Source of the DNA: Prorocentrum cordatum
Taxonomy: Eukaryota > Sar > Dinophyceae > Prorocentrales > Prorocentraceae
Reading direction: 5' to 3'
DNA length: 64,000 nucleotides
NCBI GenBank assembly: GCA_963575745.1
Contig: CAUYUJ010015760.1
Coordinates: forward strand, 646,147-710,146
Numbering within the stretch: the first letter of the stretch is position 1; every line of letters begins with the position of its first letter. Both the position numbers and the translations under genes were made by a program. This document shows positions 1 through 11,282 of this stretch, piece after piece. The notes below the pieces were generated by a model. That model was given only the letters and a program-made list of their open reading frames with translations. It ran no database searches and had not been told where the DNA came from.

Positions 1-2086
1 CTGTTCGCAACACTCCGTGGCGTCGCACAGGGCAGCAAGACCGGGCACGACGTGAAGCTGGCTCTCGATGGTAACTCAGCGGCGGCTCTCAGCTGGCATG
101 GCCCGTCGGAGGCGATGGCAGCGGATGAGGACTGCGTCGAGAACGAGGTTCGAGCGCGAGGGGGCGGGGCCGAGAAGATGATGCCCAACGACCTCATCAT
201 CCAGTCAGGAGGTTCGGTCGCCAGGCTCGAGCAGGGGCCGCTGAGGGGCGGCGGCATCACTCGCCATGGCAACGCGTGCAAGTTCAGGGGTGTGAAGGGC
301 AGCTCCCATCGCCACCTGAAGGCCGACCTGGAGGAGACCCGCGACAACGATGGGGCCGGCATGGTGCACCTGTGCGCTACCTCACCATGCGCTCTACCTG
401 CGGGCGACAAGCCCATGGTTCACGTGTGCTCCTCGTGCGTGGTGGCCCACAGCTCCCCGATCAACCTGACGGACTTGGCCAAGCTTTCCCTGGCCGGACG
501 TGCCAGGGCGGGCGGCGGGCTCTGCTGCTCATGGGCGCGTCGTGGAGCGGGCAGGGCGGGCTGGGGGCTGTTCGGCGTTGCGCCAGGAGGAGGTTGAGGC
601 ACCCCAAGCCAGGCCAGCCGCCCAGCAAAGCCGAGGAGAGGGGCCCCAACTCGGAGACCGAGTCGGAGCCCAGCGTGGGTGTCTGCCAGGCTGACCAGGC
701 GGCGTGCATCACCAAGGACGGTGCCTAGGTCCTGAGCGCCAAGTGCTGCTGGGACACGGCCAGGCGGGACCCGGTTTTCATTCTGGTCGGGGATGCGGCC
801 GTATCCGGCGCCCGCGAGATGCAGGAGGAAGGAGGTGCCCGGGTCTTCCGGGCATGTGCCCACCACGCGGGCACCTGCGAGAGCCTGGCAGCGACGCGGA
901 GGCGCGCGCGCTCGCAGTACCATCGCGCCCGCGTGGCTGAGAAAGACGGCTTCTCACTCTGTGCGGCTCACGCAGCTGATCGGACGGTGGGCTGGCGCAG
1001 CCGCTCGGCCACGCCCCACCAGGATGATGAGGCTCGAGAGCGGCGGTCAAGCAGGAGGGGACCGGAGATGCGCGATGAGGACCGCGTGGCTCGCCGTCCT
1101 GCAGGGGCCTCGGGCCGCAAGGGCAGCCCCGCCAAGGCCGAAGCTGATGCGGTCTGGCTGCTGCGCGTGCGCGACCCTCTGGCGGATGCTGAGCACGAGT
1201 GGGACGCGCGCTACAGCTTCCCGGCACGCTTTGTCGGCCCAACCAAGGACTGCAGTGACGGCGACCCGCGGGCGGACGTGGAGGCGGTCGTTTGGGGCTG
1301 GTCTTCTCCATCCTGGGCGGCGCCTTCTCAGCCCCAAGGCCGGAGCTGCTTGACGAGTTCGTGATGGCCCAGCCGCCCGCCATCTGCTGGCGTTCGGGCG
1401 CAGCGCTGCGGCTCTCGGACCACGGCGACGGCATGAACTATCGGGGCGATGTCCTGGGCCCGGCGTCAGCCATGGCGCTCGGCAAGGACCGCAGTCGCCA
1501 TCGCCTCGCCAAGCGGGCGCGCCCCGGGAGTCGCAGCGCCGCCCCGACGCGGCGCGAGGCGCAGTCGGAGCTCGAAGCGAGGCTGAGGAGGGCTCAGGCG
1601 CAGGATGAGGAGCAGAGGAGTCAGGATCCGAGGTCGTCGCTCATCTCGGCCCACCTCACCAAGCGCGCTGATGGACTCACGGACGGGGCAGCCAGAAGGG
1701 CCATCTCGGCCGAGAGCGGCGTGGGCAGGCATGAGCTGCTCGCGGAGCTCATCGAGGCAGCCGACGCGATGCACGGAGGAAGCGTCAGCGAGGTGGGCGT
1801 CAGTCTTCTCAGAGGTTGCCAGGATGCATGGAGCAAGGAGCTCGAGGGGAGCGAGGCGGGCCAGTCCCCAGGAGGGGCCGAGGGCCCCCCAGCGCCCAGC
1901 GCCACCGCCGGCTGCGAGGCGGCCGCAGCCGGGCCCAGCGGCACCGCCGGGGCCGCCCCCAGCGGGACCTCCGCCGGGCCTGGACTGTCTCGGCTTTGGC
2001 CAGAGGCCGCCCCCCCGGCAGGAGATGCAGGTCAGCTTCAACCCGAGCGCGTTCTACGGGGCGGGAGGAGCTAGCTCAACCACACC
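1..2086 (+). pseudogene. Decayed 5' coding region of element A
   Basis: Open but mutually overlapping frames cover this stretch, with no recognisable domain. Two pieces look protein-like: frame 3 around 819-1300, with a Cys/His-containing segment (residues ACAHHAGTCESLA, then CAAHA) and acidic/basic charge, and frame 2 from about 1292 to 2074. They sit directly upstream of clear gag-like sequence in the same orientation, so they are probably the N-terminal part of the same polyprotein. That is inference from position; no motif proves it. High GC alone produces long shadow frames here on both strands. Confidence 0.3.
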
Positions 2087-4083
2087 TTGGACCGCCGGGC
2101 CGCCCCGGCAGCTCTCCTTCGTGGAGCGGGCCACGCGCCCGCGCGAGTGGCGCGCGGGAGCTTCCTCGATGCCGCAGGAGGAGAGGGTCTTCGGGGCGCC
2201 GTCGCCGGAGCCCGAGGTCGGGATCGGGCTGCAGAACTCGGTGCGCGAGCTGGGGCGAGCCAACAAGCACGCGGAGGAGTCTGGGGGCGCAGCCAAGGGC
2301 ACCCTGGCCGCCCCCTGGCCAGCATCGGGCGCGTGGAGGAGCAGCTCGCGTTTATGGCGAGGGGGTGCGATTTCTACGCTGTCACGCTGTGCCCGGGGCT
2401 GCTGGGCAAGGGCGCGCTCCGCGCGCTGAGGTCCGGGGGTCAGAACTCGAGGCCGCTCTTCCGGTCGATCAAATTCCCCGCGAACATCACCAACGACATC
2501 GCGCGCGGCCTCGCGGAGTTCCAGCACGGCAGGCGCGATCATGTCCACCTGCCGGACTAGTGCCTCAGCTGCGCGAACTTCCCGAAAAAAACGGAGGCCG
2601 ACATGGAGAACTATGTGCCGCCGAAGGACTGCAAGCTTGAGGCACGGCCGAGGCGCGCGTCTACTCCTCGGCATTGGTTCCAGGACGCCGAGCGGGAGTC
2701 ATGGGCTTGGGCCTGCTTCTACGGCCAAGAGCACTACGACCAGCAGATCAGGGCCGCGGAGCACCTGCTAAGCCTTAACGACGAGGCAGAGTACGCAGGG
2801 TCGCCCAACACCATCTTCGGCATATGGGCGGAGCTCCGAGGCCGCTGGCGCGAGGGGCTGCGCGTGAAGAGGGCGCGCATGCTGGAGCCCATGGCCGACG
2901 AGAGCCCGACCTGGGACCGCATCCGCATCGCGTGCGCGTCCCCCGCCAGCAGCGAGGACTCGGGGCCGTGGCTGCGGATGCCGGGCACTTACTTCCTCGA
3001 CGAGCCCGACCAGTATTTCACGACGGACACCGTGGTCAGGCACCGCAACAAGCTCACGAGGTCGCAGTGGCAGACAGCTTTCCGCTCCAACGGGGCGCCC
3101 GCCCCGCAGCCGATCCACCCCAGGCCGGGGCAGCAGGAGGAGCGGCAGGAGGTCGAGGTGGCGCAGGCCCACTGGGGCATGCTCTTACTCGTAAGGAGTA
3201 CGATCGTAGCCTCGACCATCGCCCAAAGTCCCCCGCGAGTGGCCGCGTCATCTGCTGGGGCAACTCCAGCTGGAAAGGCTGCCAGAACTCGTCGTGCCCG
3301 CACTTGCGCAAGCCGATCGGCTAGGTCGGCTTGCTGGACCGCACCGCGCAGATGCAGCTGATCAAGAGGGGCGGCCCTAAGGTGGGCTCGCACGAGGAGG
3401 CGGATCAGAGGATCGCGGCTCTGCGGCAGGCGCGCGACGCGGAGGAAGCTTCCAAGAGGGCTGGTGAGGCGGCGGCGGCGGGCGCCCAGGCCCCTTCTCA
3501 GGCGCCCGCAGCGGGCGCCAAGGGGGGTGGCAAGAAGCGTGGCAGCATCAACGCCACGATCGAGCAGGCGCCGGCAGCTGACGAGCAGGAGGCTGGCCAC
3601 ATCGGCGCAGGCCTGGAGGGGGCCAAGGGCGAGGCGCCGCCACCATCAGGATGGGCGGAGGCGCCGGAGGAGCTCAGGGACTTCAATCCGACGGAGCTTG
3701 AGGAGCACCTTCGCGTTACCATGCAGGGCCCGGACGCCAAGTGGCTCGGCAATCATCGCCAGGCCAAGCAGCAGCGGGCTTCGCTGCGAGACTCGACCCC
3801 GGAGCTGGCCAAGCGCGCGGAGATCATGCGCGAGATCGACGCCGACCCAGCCCTTGCGCACGTGGCAGCGGCGCCCGGCCTGCTCGGATGCTACCTCCGG
3901 AACCGGGTCCGAGCGGCTAAGGAGACAAGCGAGGAGTGCGACGTCGAGGCCCTGGCCGCGCACGCCGCGGACTACGGCTGCCCGGAGTTAGCGGGGGCGA
4001 CAGAGGCATTCCTGCAACAGCACTACGGCCGCAACAAGGCGGGCGAGGTCACGACGCACCAGGCCGTGGGGCCCATCGCGTAG
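2087..4083 (+). pseudogene. Gag-like region of element A
   Basis: Frame 2 from about 2300 to 3170 reads as an ordinary globular protein (segments such as ERESWAWACFYGQEHYDQQ and FGIWAELRGRWREGL), interrupted by a TAG at 2558-2560. The frame then shifts to frame 1, which holds a CCCH-like zinc-finger string (ICWGNSSWKGCQNSSCPH, about 3250-3303), a TAG at 3322-3324, and a charged Ala/Gln/Glu-rich segment ending at 4083. Dinoflagellate retroelement gag regions often hold such a Trp-Lys-Gly-Cys finger before the catalytic domains, so a nucleocapsid role is likely. The capsid fold itself is not recognised. One frameshift and two stops make it a pseudogene. Confidence 0.55.
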
Positions 4084-4093
4084 GGAGAGGACG

Positions 4094-5670
4094 ATGAGCC
4101 TGGCAAAAGGCGCGCTCGTGCTGGCGGGCGCGGAGTGGACGATGCTCGACTACGGCGACAAGTTGGCGCTGGACCCGGAGACGGTCGAGGCGCTGGACGG
4201 CCTGCCGCATTCGAACATAGAGCCCCCCGATATCGAGCTGAGGGAGTGCGCTATCATCAACGTGATCGCAGCTCACGCGATCAACGAAGGGGGCGGCGCC
4301 GAGCGGGGAGTGGCCTTCAGCGATCGCCGTCCAGGAAGAAGGCCTCCGCGTTCGTAAGGAGATGCTGCAGTCGGCGCGGATCGCGGAAGGGGGCCCTGGG
4401 CGAGGTCCCGGACCTCTTGACACAGGCCGAGGCGGACCTCCGCATCTTCTGCCACGACCTCACCTTCAGAGACCATGACAAGGACTACCGCATGTACGCG
4501 GCGCTGCCACCGGACCTCTTGCGCACGAAGGCGCTGGGAGCCGCGCGCGTGGACTACTACGGCAGGGCGGCGGTCGAGCTCGTCATCGGCGCGGAATTCA
4601 CGAGGAGGAGGATATTCTGTGGGTGCTGGTTCACAAGGGCCACGCGCGGGTGCTCGTCCCGCCAGGAGCGGGCGTCACGGGGCGGCTGTATGGGGCCGGC
4701 ATCGACGTCCAGGAGCTGCCCGCCCTCGGTTGGGAGGCGCTACTAGAGCTAGCGCTGACCACCCGGTCACCCCCGGCACTCCCAGGAGCCCTAGCGTGCC
4801 AGCGCTGCGCGGAGGCCGCGGGTCTTTCGGCTACTAGGCGCCCCGCATCAGGCTTCCTGGTGGGTCTCTTGAGCGACGAGACCCTTGCCAACTCGGCGCT
4901 CTTCCTTGAGAAGGCTGCGGCAGGAGAGGTTGAGGAGGGCGAGGCCCAGGTAGGCGACGAGGTAGGCGAGGTGGGCCCGAACCCCTCGGACGACGATGTC
5001 CGCGGCTGGCTGGGCGAGCAAGCAGCAGCTTTGCCTCCGCGCGGGCGCCGCTTGGATTTCTTCGAAATCTTCACGGGCGAGGCCCGCGTCTCCCAGGCGG
5101 TGGTGCAGCAAGGAGGACGGGCCACTATGATCGGGCTCCAGCACGGCCAGGACTTGCGCCGCAGAAGGGACCGAAGGCTACTTTTGGCCCTGATCAAGCT
5201 CTACGACCCGCACGAGTCGTGGATCAGCAGGCCCTGTACCGCATTCTGCGCCTTCGTCGCGCTCAACGAGTCGCGTGGGGTCGACCTGTCCAAGGTCAAG
5301 AAGGAGGGTGCAGTCTTCTTGGCGCTGGCCAAGCATGTCATGGCCGAGCGGGCAGCCAAGGGCAGAAGCTGCTCAGGGGAGAACCGTGGCTGTCGGCCGC
5401 CTGGCGCCGCCTGGCCGGACTTCTGGCCGACCCTGCTTGGCAGAGGGTTCGCCTCGACCAGTGCTCGCTGAATCTCAGGTGCGCCGCGGGGGGGCTTCAC
5501 CTCGAGCCTGCGCTCGACCTCCGATGCAGCGGCGACCATGTCCACGACCTCGTAGAGGGCAAAGCGGTCACCAAGTGCAGCGAGACCTACTCCCAGGAGA
5601 TGGCCGAGCTGGTGGCCCGGACAGCACTGCAATGGGTTCGGCGAGATCGCAAAGCAGGAGACGAGGAGCA
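4094..5670 (+). pseudogene. Linker plus methyltransferase-like domain of element A
   Basis: The coding moves through three frames: frame 2 at 4094-4340, frame 1 at about 4345-4600, then frame 3 to 5471, with the end of the domain in frame 2 (about 5500-5670). At 5041-5100 is a Rossmann-like opening (LDFFEIFTGEARVSQAV), compatible with motif I (FxG) of a SAM-dependent DNA methyltransferase. At 5226-5260 is a loop reading SRPCTAFCAF, with the Pro-Cys pair (Cys codon 5235-5237) where motif IV of C5 methyltransferases would lie. The tail includes LRCSGDHVHDLVEGKAVTKC, a His/Cys block that follows this domain in other dinoflagellate retroelements. Related domains occur in elements B and C here. 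Whether it ever methylated DNA is unknown. Confidence 0.5.
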
Positions 5671-5769
5671 CGGAGGGGGGGGAGGACGGTCAGCACGAAT
5701 ATGGCGGAGCATCGGGAGGCAGAGCAGAGGAATCGACTCGGGCAGGCGAGATCCTCATCGAGAGCGACC

Positions 5770-7003
5770 TGAAGACGAGGCCGGAAGATGTCGCGGCCAG
5801 GGCCTACTACGATTTTCTTCAAGACCACCCAGACTACGAGGAGGACCAGGTCAAAGAGGTCGTGAGGCGAGGAGATGCGGCGCTGGAAGAGTCCGGGTCG
5901 CTCGAGAAGGTGATCGTCGCGCTACGAAGGGTCTGGTGGGAGAGGCATGGCTACCACGCGAAGGGGCATCTTCGACAAGAGCCTGGAGCCGCTAGTAGAA
6001 GGCGCGCTACTGGAGCACGCCCGGAAGGTGGCCAAGGAGGGGGCGAGGACGAGGTTTAGGGGCGTTCCGACACGCCTCAAGGCTTTGCCGCACCCCAGTG
6101 CAAAGGACCACCTCGACGAGGTCATGCGCGCTCTTTGGAAGGACGCGGCCAAGGGCCGAGTCTTGCTGTGCACCAGCGTCCACGAGCACTTGCTCAGCAA
6201 GGTGGTGAGTGCTCCCATGGCGAGGGTGCCCAAGCAGAGCCCGGAGCGCGCCATGGGCGACAAGGGCCGCCTCATCTGGGACGGTACTGTGCCGAAGCAG
6301 AGCTGCCCCAAGTAGGATCACCCCCCTGCGGACCAGCCGAGGCACGAGGACTTCGCGCGCATCATTCTCTGGTGGAAGGCCAGGATGCCGGGCGTCGACA
6401 TCGTTTTGGCCAAGAAGGACGTCAAGGGCGCCTTTAGGTGGGTGGTGATGCACGAGACGGATGCGCGAATCTTCGGGGCAGACCTGGAGGGGGGTAAGTG
6501 GGGCGCGGCCGCCCTGATCACGGCGGTGCACATGGTCCTGACGTTCGGCTGGACGGGCAGCCCGGGCAAGTGGATGATCTGGGCGTGGGTGGCGAAGTGC
6601 CACCACGCGGCCTATCGTCCTGCGGACGCGAGGTGGGGCGACAACGTCCCGTTCCACAGCTCCTTTCTTATGGACGACCAGGTGCTCGTCGAGCCCGACA
6701 TCGGCATTCGAGCGGCTCAGAGCGGCGATGCGGCGCTGGAGGGCATCAGGGCGCGCCTGAGCGAGGAGGCGATCAATGAGGAGAAGGATCTCGAGGAGGG
6801 GGGCTGGGAGGCGTCCAAGATATGCTGGGGCCTCCCGTATCGCACCCGCGAAAGCGCGATCGAGATGCCAGAGCCTAAGATCGAGAAGGCGGCCTACCTC
6901 CTGGCGGACCCCGCGCTGAACTACGGCCAGCAGAATATTCCCTGGAACGTCCTGGAGGTCTACAGGGGCAACATGGGGCAACCAGCAGTACTGGTGCCTC
7001 GTT
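5770..7003 (+). pseudogene. Reverse transcriptase of element A
   Basis: Frame 3 (about 5780-5930, FLQDHPDYEEDQVKEVVRRG) passes to frame 1 at about 5945. Frame 1 carries the RT: an N-terminal finger region (GDKGRLIWDGTVPKQSCPK), a TAG at 6313-6315, then motif A (VLAKKDVKGAFRWVV, about 6403-6450), a Gly-rich motif B (TFGWTGSPGKWMIW, about 6541-6580) and motif C (FLMDDQVLVEP, about 6664-6697) with both catalytic Asp present. The frame is lost near a GGGG run at about 6974, after which frame 2 continues without loss of sequence. The role would be cDNA synthesis from the element's RNA. One stop and two frameshifts make this copy inactive as written. Confidence 0.8.
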
Positions 7004-8935
7004 ATGCCGGCCATGCGGCGCCTCGCGAGCGCGACCGACGCCCTGATGCGGGGCCGCCCGAGGCGGCTAGCCGGGCCCAAGGGGGGCGACCAGCAGGGGC
7101 GCCTGGCATGGGTGGATTTCTGGCAGGCTACCGAGGTGGCGCGGGCCCTCGCCTCAGATCGGGCAAAGTGGAGCTCCCGCTTCACAGGGGCGCTGCTGGG
7201 CATCCTCTCTATCAACGAGAAGCTGGCGCTCCCAGGCTGGCAGCGCCGCGTGATCTGGGTGGCGGGCGACGCCGCCCCGCAGCGGATCGCCGCCGTCGGC
7301 TGGGTGAATTCCAAGTGCGCCTTTTACGCGGCGCCCGAATTCATGCAGGCGCTGCGCGAGGCCGTCGGCGTCGAGGAGGATGAGGAGGCCATCGTCGCCA
7401 TCGCCGAGTTCATGAACCTCGTGACGTTCGCGGCCAAGGCGGGCGCGGAAGGTTGGTGGGGGCGAGGCGTGGCAATGCACGGCGGGGGCAACTGCAACGT
7501 CCGCTGCTGGCTGCAGAACCGCAGGGCTAAGAATCGCTACGCCAGCTTCTCGATCGCGGTGGCCGCGTGTCTCGAGGCGGACTACGGCTACGAGGTGGCG
7601 AGCGCTTACTTCCGCACGCACCACAGCGTCACGGCGGACACGTTCTCCAGGGCCGAGGGCGAGGGGGCGAGGGAGCTCGCGGAGTCGAGGGGCCTGGAGG
7701 TCGTCAGCCTGCGGGACAGCTGGGCAGAGCACCTCGAGCGCGGCTGGCTGCGCTGGGCGCTGGTTTGGGAGGGTCAGAGCGACGCGGGCGCCAGGGTGGC
7801 CGAGCAGCTCGCGCCGGCCCGGCGTGAGCCGCACCGCCCCAGGACCCTGCGGTTGACACCGGGCAAAGCTGCGACCCTTGTCGAGCGGCGTGGGTCGACC
7901 GGCGCCTTGTGCAAGGCCGGGGCGCGACGGGGCGCGGTCGCTTGGATGCTGGCGGCTCTGGGGGCCCCGGGCGCCGGGCACATTGTCTGGCCACCTGGCG
8001 TCGCCGAATGGGGTGCCCGAGGCCCCGGCAGCGCGGGCGTCGTGACCGCCAGCTTGGCCGACGACGGGGACGAGGAGGCTCGGCGCTGGTCTGAGTTTGT
8101 CGCCCAGGTGGGGGCGGAGGTCGCGGTCGCGGACGCGCCGGGCCCAGCAGGCCTGGGCCAGGCAATGCGTCGGCCCAAGGACATGGGCTACAGCTGGGAG
8201 GAGGCAGAGGTCTGCTGCGCCCGGTTGGGTGATCCAGTCGCGAGGCAGCGGCGTGTAGTCGTGGCAGTTCGAGGAGGCGGCGAGGCTGCGAGTATAGGCC
8301 AGGAGTTCGTGGAGCCCATGAGCATCCGGTCGTGCGTTGGCAAGCCCAGTCCAGGCGTCGTCAGGATCAGCAGCGACGACGGCGAGCTGGTCCTCGACCC
8401 GCGAATTGCCAAGCGAGGAGGCCCGGACGGTACTCGCCCATGCGGCGGCTGGCATCCGAAGGGAGGAGGCGCCAAAGAGTTGGCGTTCACGGTGGACGGG
8501 CCGTCGCCAAGCATCAGGGGCGCGGCAGTTGCGGCCCGGCCAGGAGAGCGTATTCTTGTCCACGACGCGCGGGATCCTCTTCCCGGGGCGTGGCAGCTGG
8601 GGGGCGAGGAGATCTGGAAGCTCACAGGAGGTGCCCCAGCGATCTTTCGCAGGGCGGTCGACGAGGGGGCCCCGTTGGACTCCCTCGTGGCCTGGGGCAT
8701 CCGGGCAGCCACCCCGCAGCTCGCGGACGCCATGGTTGAGGAGGCGCTGGCCCAGCTGGATCAGGTGAGGCAGAGGCGCGACTCAGCCAAGGCAGGGGTC
8801 TGCTCGCTGGCCAGGGAGGACGCGTCGTGGGAGCGACTGCAGATGTGGCTGCTCGCGTGCAAGGAGTGCCCGCATGACCCGAAGGGTAGGATGGCGGCGA
8901 TCAAAAGGGCAGACCCCCAGGCAAGTGCGGCATGA
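7004..8935 (+). pseudogene. RNase H plus C5-cytosine-methyltransferase-like domain of element A
   Basis: A 643-codon open stretch. The RNase H part starts with VWVAGDAAPQRIAAVGW (about residues 84-100, Asp kept), has the Glu-containing helix (AIAEFMN) and the last Asp (HHSVTADTFSRA, about residues 204-215). The third carboxylate, expected in a DNxNV-type string, reads GGNCNV here, so that Asp is lost. From about residue 285 a second domain follows. It has RQRR at residue 414 (as in motif VIII of C5 methyltransferases), PSPSIRG at about residue 500 (as in motif IX), and a helix ending TPQLADAMVEEAL that resembles motif X. A Pro-Cys catalytic loop is not visible in this domain. Its stop overlaps the next ORF's start (ATGA at 8932-8935). 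I infer an element-borne cytosine methyltransferase, now decayed. Confidence 0.72.
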
Positions 8936-9759
8936 TCCCCGACGACGACAAGCGCGGCAGGAGGCGAGCGCAAGACCTGCTGGATGACCCTTACCCAGAT
9001 GTGATCCTGCTGCGCGTGGGCAGGGACCCTGATGGGGGCCCGCCGTGCTGGAACGACTGCGGGAGGAACTGCGCCGACCTGGGCCACGGCTGGGGCTGGT
9101 ATTGCTGCAGGACGTGCAGGAACACCGACGGGGCCAGCCACGGACCAGGATGCGAGGCCACGCGTGAGGAGCTCCGGAGGTGCCAGCAGGAGGCAGGCTA
9201 CCGCCCACCCGCCAGTGAGGCGTCGAGCAGCGGTGGCGGTCATGGAGGCTTAGCTGCTGGCGGAGGGCCGGCGGCACCAGGACCAGGCAGCAGCGCAGGA
9301 GGAGGTGGCGAGGAACGCCTGGTGCCTTTCCCAGGTGGGAGCCCGGACGCCCAGTATGCCTGGTGCGAGTACTGCGGCATGCAGGGCGACGGGGGAGGAG
9401 GAGGGAGGAGGAGGGAGGAGGGAGGAGGGAGGAGGGAGGAGGGAGGAGGGAGGAGGAGGAGGAGGGAGAAGGAGGAAGGAGGAGGAGAGGAGGGAGGAGG
9501 GAGGAGGAGGAGGAGGAGGGAGGAGGAGGGGAGGAGGAGGGAGGAGGAGGAGGGAGGAGGGAGGAGGAGAGGAGGAGGGAGGAGGGAGGAGTGGAGGAGG
9601 AGGAGGGAGGAGGAGGAGGAGGAGGGAGGAGAGAGGAGGAGGGAAGAGGACGGGCTGGCCGCGTCGCAGGCGGTGGGCGTCAAACGGAACCGATATCCCC
9701 CCATCGGGCGGCGAGCTGGTCCCAGCTGTCCTGGAGACGGGAGGGCGGCCGGCGGATGA
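8932..9759 (+). pseudogene. Cys-rich C-terminal tail of element A running into a GGA repeat
   Basis: Frame 1 opens with ATG inside the preceding stop (4-nt ATGA overlap) and reads about 150 residues of normal-looking protein. Residues ~42-77 hold a dense Cys/His cluster (CWNDCGRNC, then CCRTC, then a His and a Cys), which looks like a small zinc-binding fold; similar clusters are frequent in dinoflagellate proteins. From about 9390 the frame is only the translation of a (GGA)n tract (Gly/Arg/Glu runs) and should not be read as protein. The frameshift at 8930 is probably decay of one polyprotein, although coupled termination-reinitiation cannot be excluded from sequence alone. Confidence 0.45.
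9390..9652. repeat. GGA/GGGAGGA polypurine microsatellite
   Basis: About 260 bp of almost pure purine on the + strand, made of GGA and GGGAGGA units with few interruptions. Both strands show long open frames here only because the repeat lacks stop codons. Confidence 0.97.
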
Positions 9760-9895
9760 GCTCGTCTCATTTGTCCGCTCGTGCGGAAAAGATTTGCCTG
9801 AAGCAGAGCGGTCAGCTGTCATCGCCACCGCGTGGCGCCGCATCCAGAGCACGTTGGTTGTGGGCAACGGCGAGATGATTCTCAGTGCGTGCTAA

Positions 9896-10190
9896 ATGAC
9901 CCACCAGCACTACGACCACCACGGCCACCACGGCCACCACGACCACCACCAGCTGGACCGCCTGGACCGCCACGGCCACGACCACCACGACCACCACGAC
10001 CACCAACGTCCACCACGATCACCGCGAGCACCACGGCCACCACCAGGCCGGCCGTCATCACTAACACCACGACCACCACGACCACCACGGCCACCACGAC
10101 CACCACGACGACCAGCAGCTCAACCACTACCAGCTCGACCACCACGACCACGGTTTCCGCGGCCACCCCGGCTGCCCGCCCGCCCACCGC
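9896..10190. repeat. CCACGACCACCA trinucleotide-type repeat
   Basis: Imperfect ACC/ACG/CCA repeats with short GGACCGCC interruptions. It ends in a C-rich stretch (10190-10270) without recognisable content. Confidence 0.95.
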
Positions 10191-10424
10191 GACGGCCCCG
10201 CCCCCCGGCCCCTTCCCTTTCCCCTCCCGGCCGCCCCTGACCGTCGCTGTCCTTTTTCCTCCTCCCCCCGTTTCACCGGCAGCGTGGCGCGCAACCAGGA
10301 GGGGGGTCTAGCGCTGACCCAGGAGGGGTCCGCGCGGAATCCCGTTTGGCAGGTGGACTGTTCGGGACTACCTCCCCCCCTGATGCTGCTGCTGGCCCGC
10401 CTCTGTCTCTTCTCTCCTTCGGCG

Positions 10425-10972
10425 AGGAGGAGGAGGGAGGAAGGAGGAGGAGGAAGAGGGAGGAGGAGGAGGGAGGAGGAGGGAGGAGGAGGGAGGAGGG
10501 GAGGAGGAGGGAGGAGGAGAGGGAGGAGGGAGGAGGAGGAGGGGAGGAGGGAGGAGGGAGGAGGAGGAGGAGGAGGAGGGAGGAGGGAGGAGGGAGGAGG
10601 AGGAGGGGAGGGAGGAGGAGGGAGGAGGGAGGAGGAGGAGGGAGGAGGGAGGAGGGAGGAGGAGGAGGAGGAGGAGGAGGAGGAGGAGGAGGAGGAGAGG
10701 AGGAGGAGGAGGAGGAGGAGAGGAGGAGGAGGAGGAGGGAGGAGGAGGAGGAGAGGAGGAGGAGGAGGAGAGGAGGAGGAGGAGGAGGAGGAGGAGGAGG
10801 AGGAGGGAGGAGGGGAGGAGGAGGAGGAGGAGGAGGAGGAGGAGGAGGGGAGGAGGAGGAGGAGGAGGAGCAGGAGGAGCAGGGAGGAGCAGGAGGAGCA
10901 GGAGAGAGGAGCAGGAGAGGAGGAGGAGGAGGAGGAGGAGGAGGAGGAGGAGGAGGAGGAGGAGGAGGATGA
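10425..10972. repeat. Long GGA polypurine tract
   Basis: About 550 bp of nearly uninterrupted purine (GGA, GGGAGGA), the longest such tract in the window. Only a few GCA interruptions occur near 10870-10910. Confidence 0.97.
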
Positions 10973-11051
10973 GAGGGAGACGAACGAAAAGGATATGAAG
11001 AAGGTGGCAAAAGACGCTCAGGAGGAGGAGGAGGAGGGAGGTGGTATTCTG

Positions 11052-11160
11052 ACCCGGGGCCCCCCCCAGGACCACCCCCGGGACCCCCCCCCAGGACCCC
11101 CTCCGGGCTTCCCCCGGGACCCCCCCCATGACCCCCTCCGGGCTTTCCCCGGGGAAGGGG
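11052..11160. repeat. C-rich short tandem repeat (CCCCGGGACCCCC type)
   Basis: Five or so copies of a ~17-22 bp unit built from GGACCCCC, with CTCCGGGCTTTCCC variants. It lies between two GGA tracts. Confidence 0.85.
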
Positions 11161-11195
11161 GAACCCTCCGAGTCAATTTACTTTACGCAGGAGGA

Positions 11196-11282
11196 AATGA
11201 TGAAGGAGGAGGAGGAGGAGGAGGAGGAGGAGGAGGAGGAAGAGGAGGAGGAGGAGGAGGAGGAGGAGGAGGAGGAGGGGAG
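11196..11282. repeat. Short GGA polypurine tract
   Basis: A third purine tract, followed by ACGAACGAAAAGGA. The same sequence (GAGACGAACGAAAAGGA) also follows the tract ending at 10972, so the tract and its right flank are duplicated. Confidence 0.95.

Larger units (their letters stand above)
1..9660 (+). mobile_element. Degenerate retroelement A (RT, RNase H, C5-methyltransferase-like)
   Basis: A long run of + strand coding remnants in changing frames. In order it holds gag-like sequence (about 0.8-4.1 kb), a methyltransferase-like domain (about 5.04-5.66 kb), a reverse transcriptase (about 5.77-7.0 kb), an RNase H (7.2-7.66 kb), a C5-cytosine-methyltransferase-like domain (7.9-8.77 kb) and a Cys-rich tail (about 9.05-9.17 kb). 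The frame changes and isolated stop codons show it is no longer intact. No integrase, tyrosine recombinase or terminal repeat could be found, so the class is left open; the left end may lie outside the window. Retroelements carrying cytosine methyltransferases have been reported from dinoflagellates, which this fits. The element runs directly into a polypurine tract at about 9390. Confidence 0.7.
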
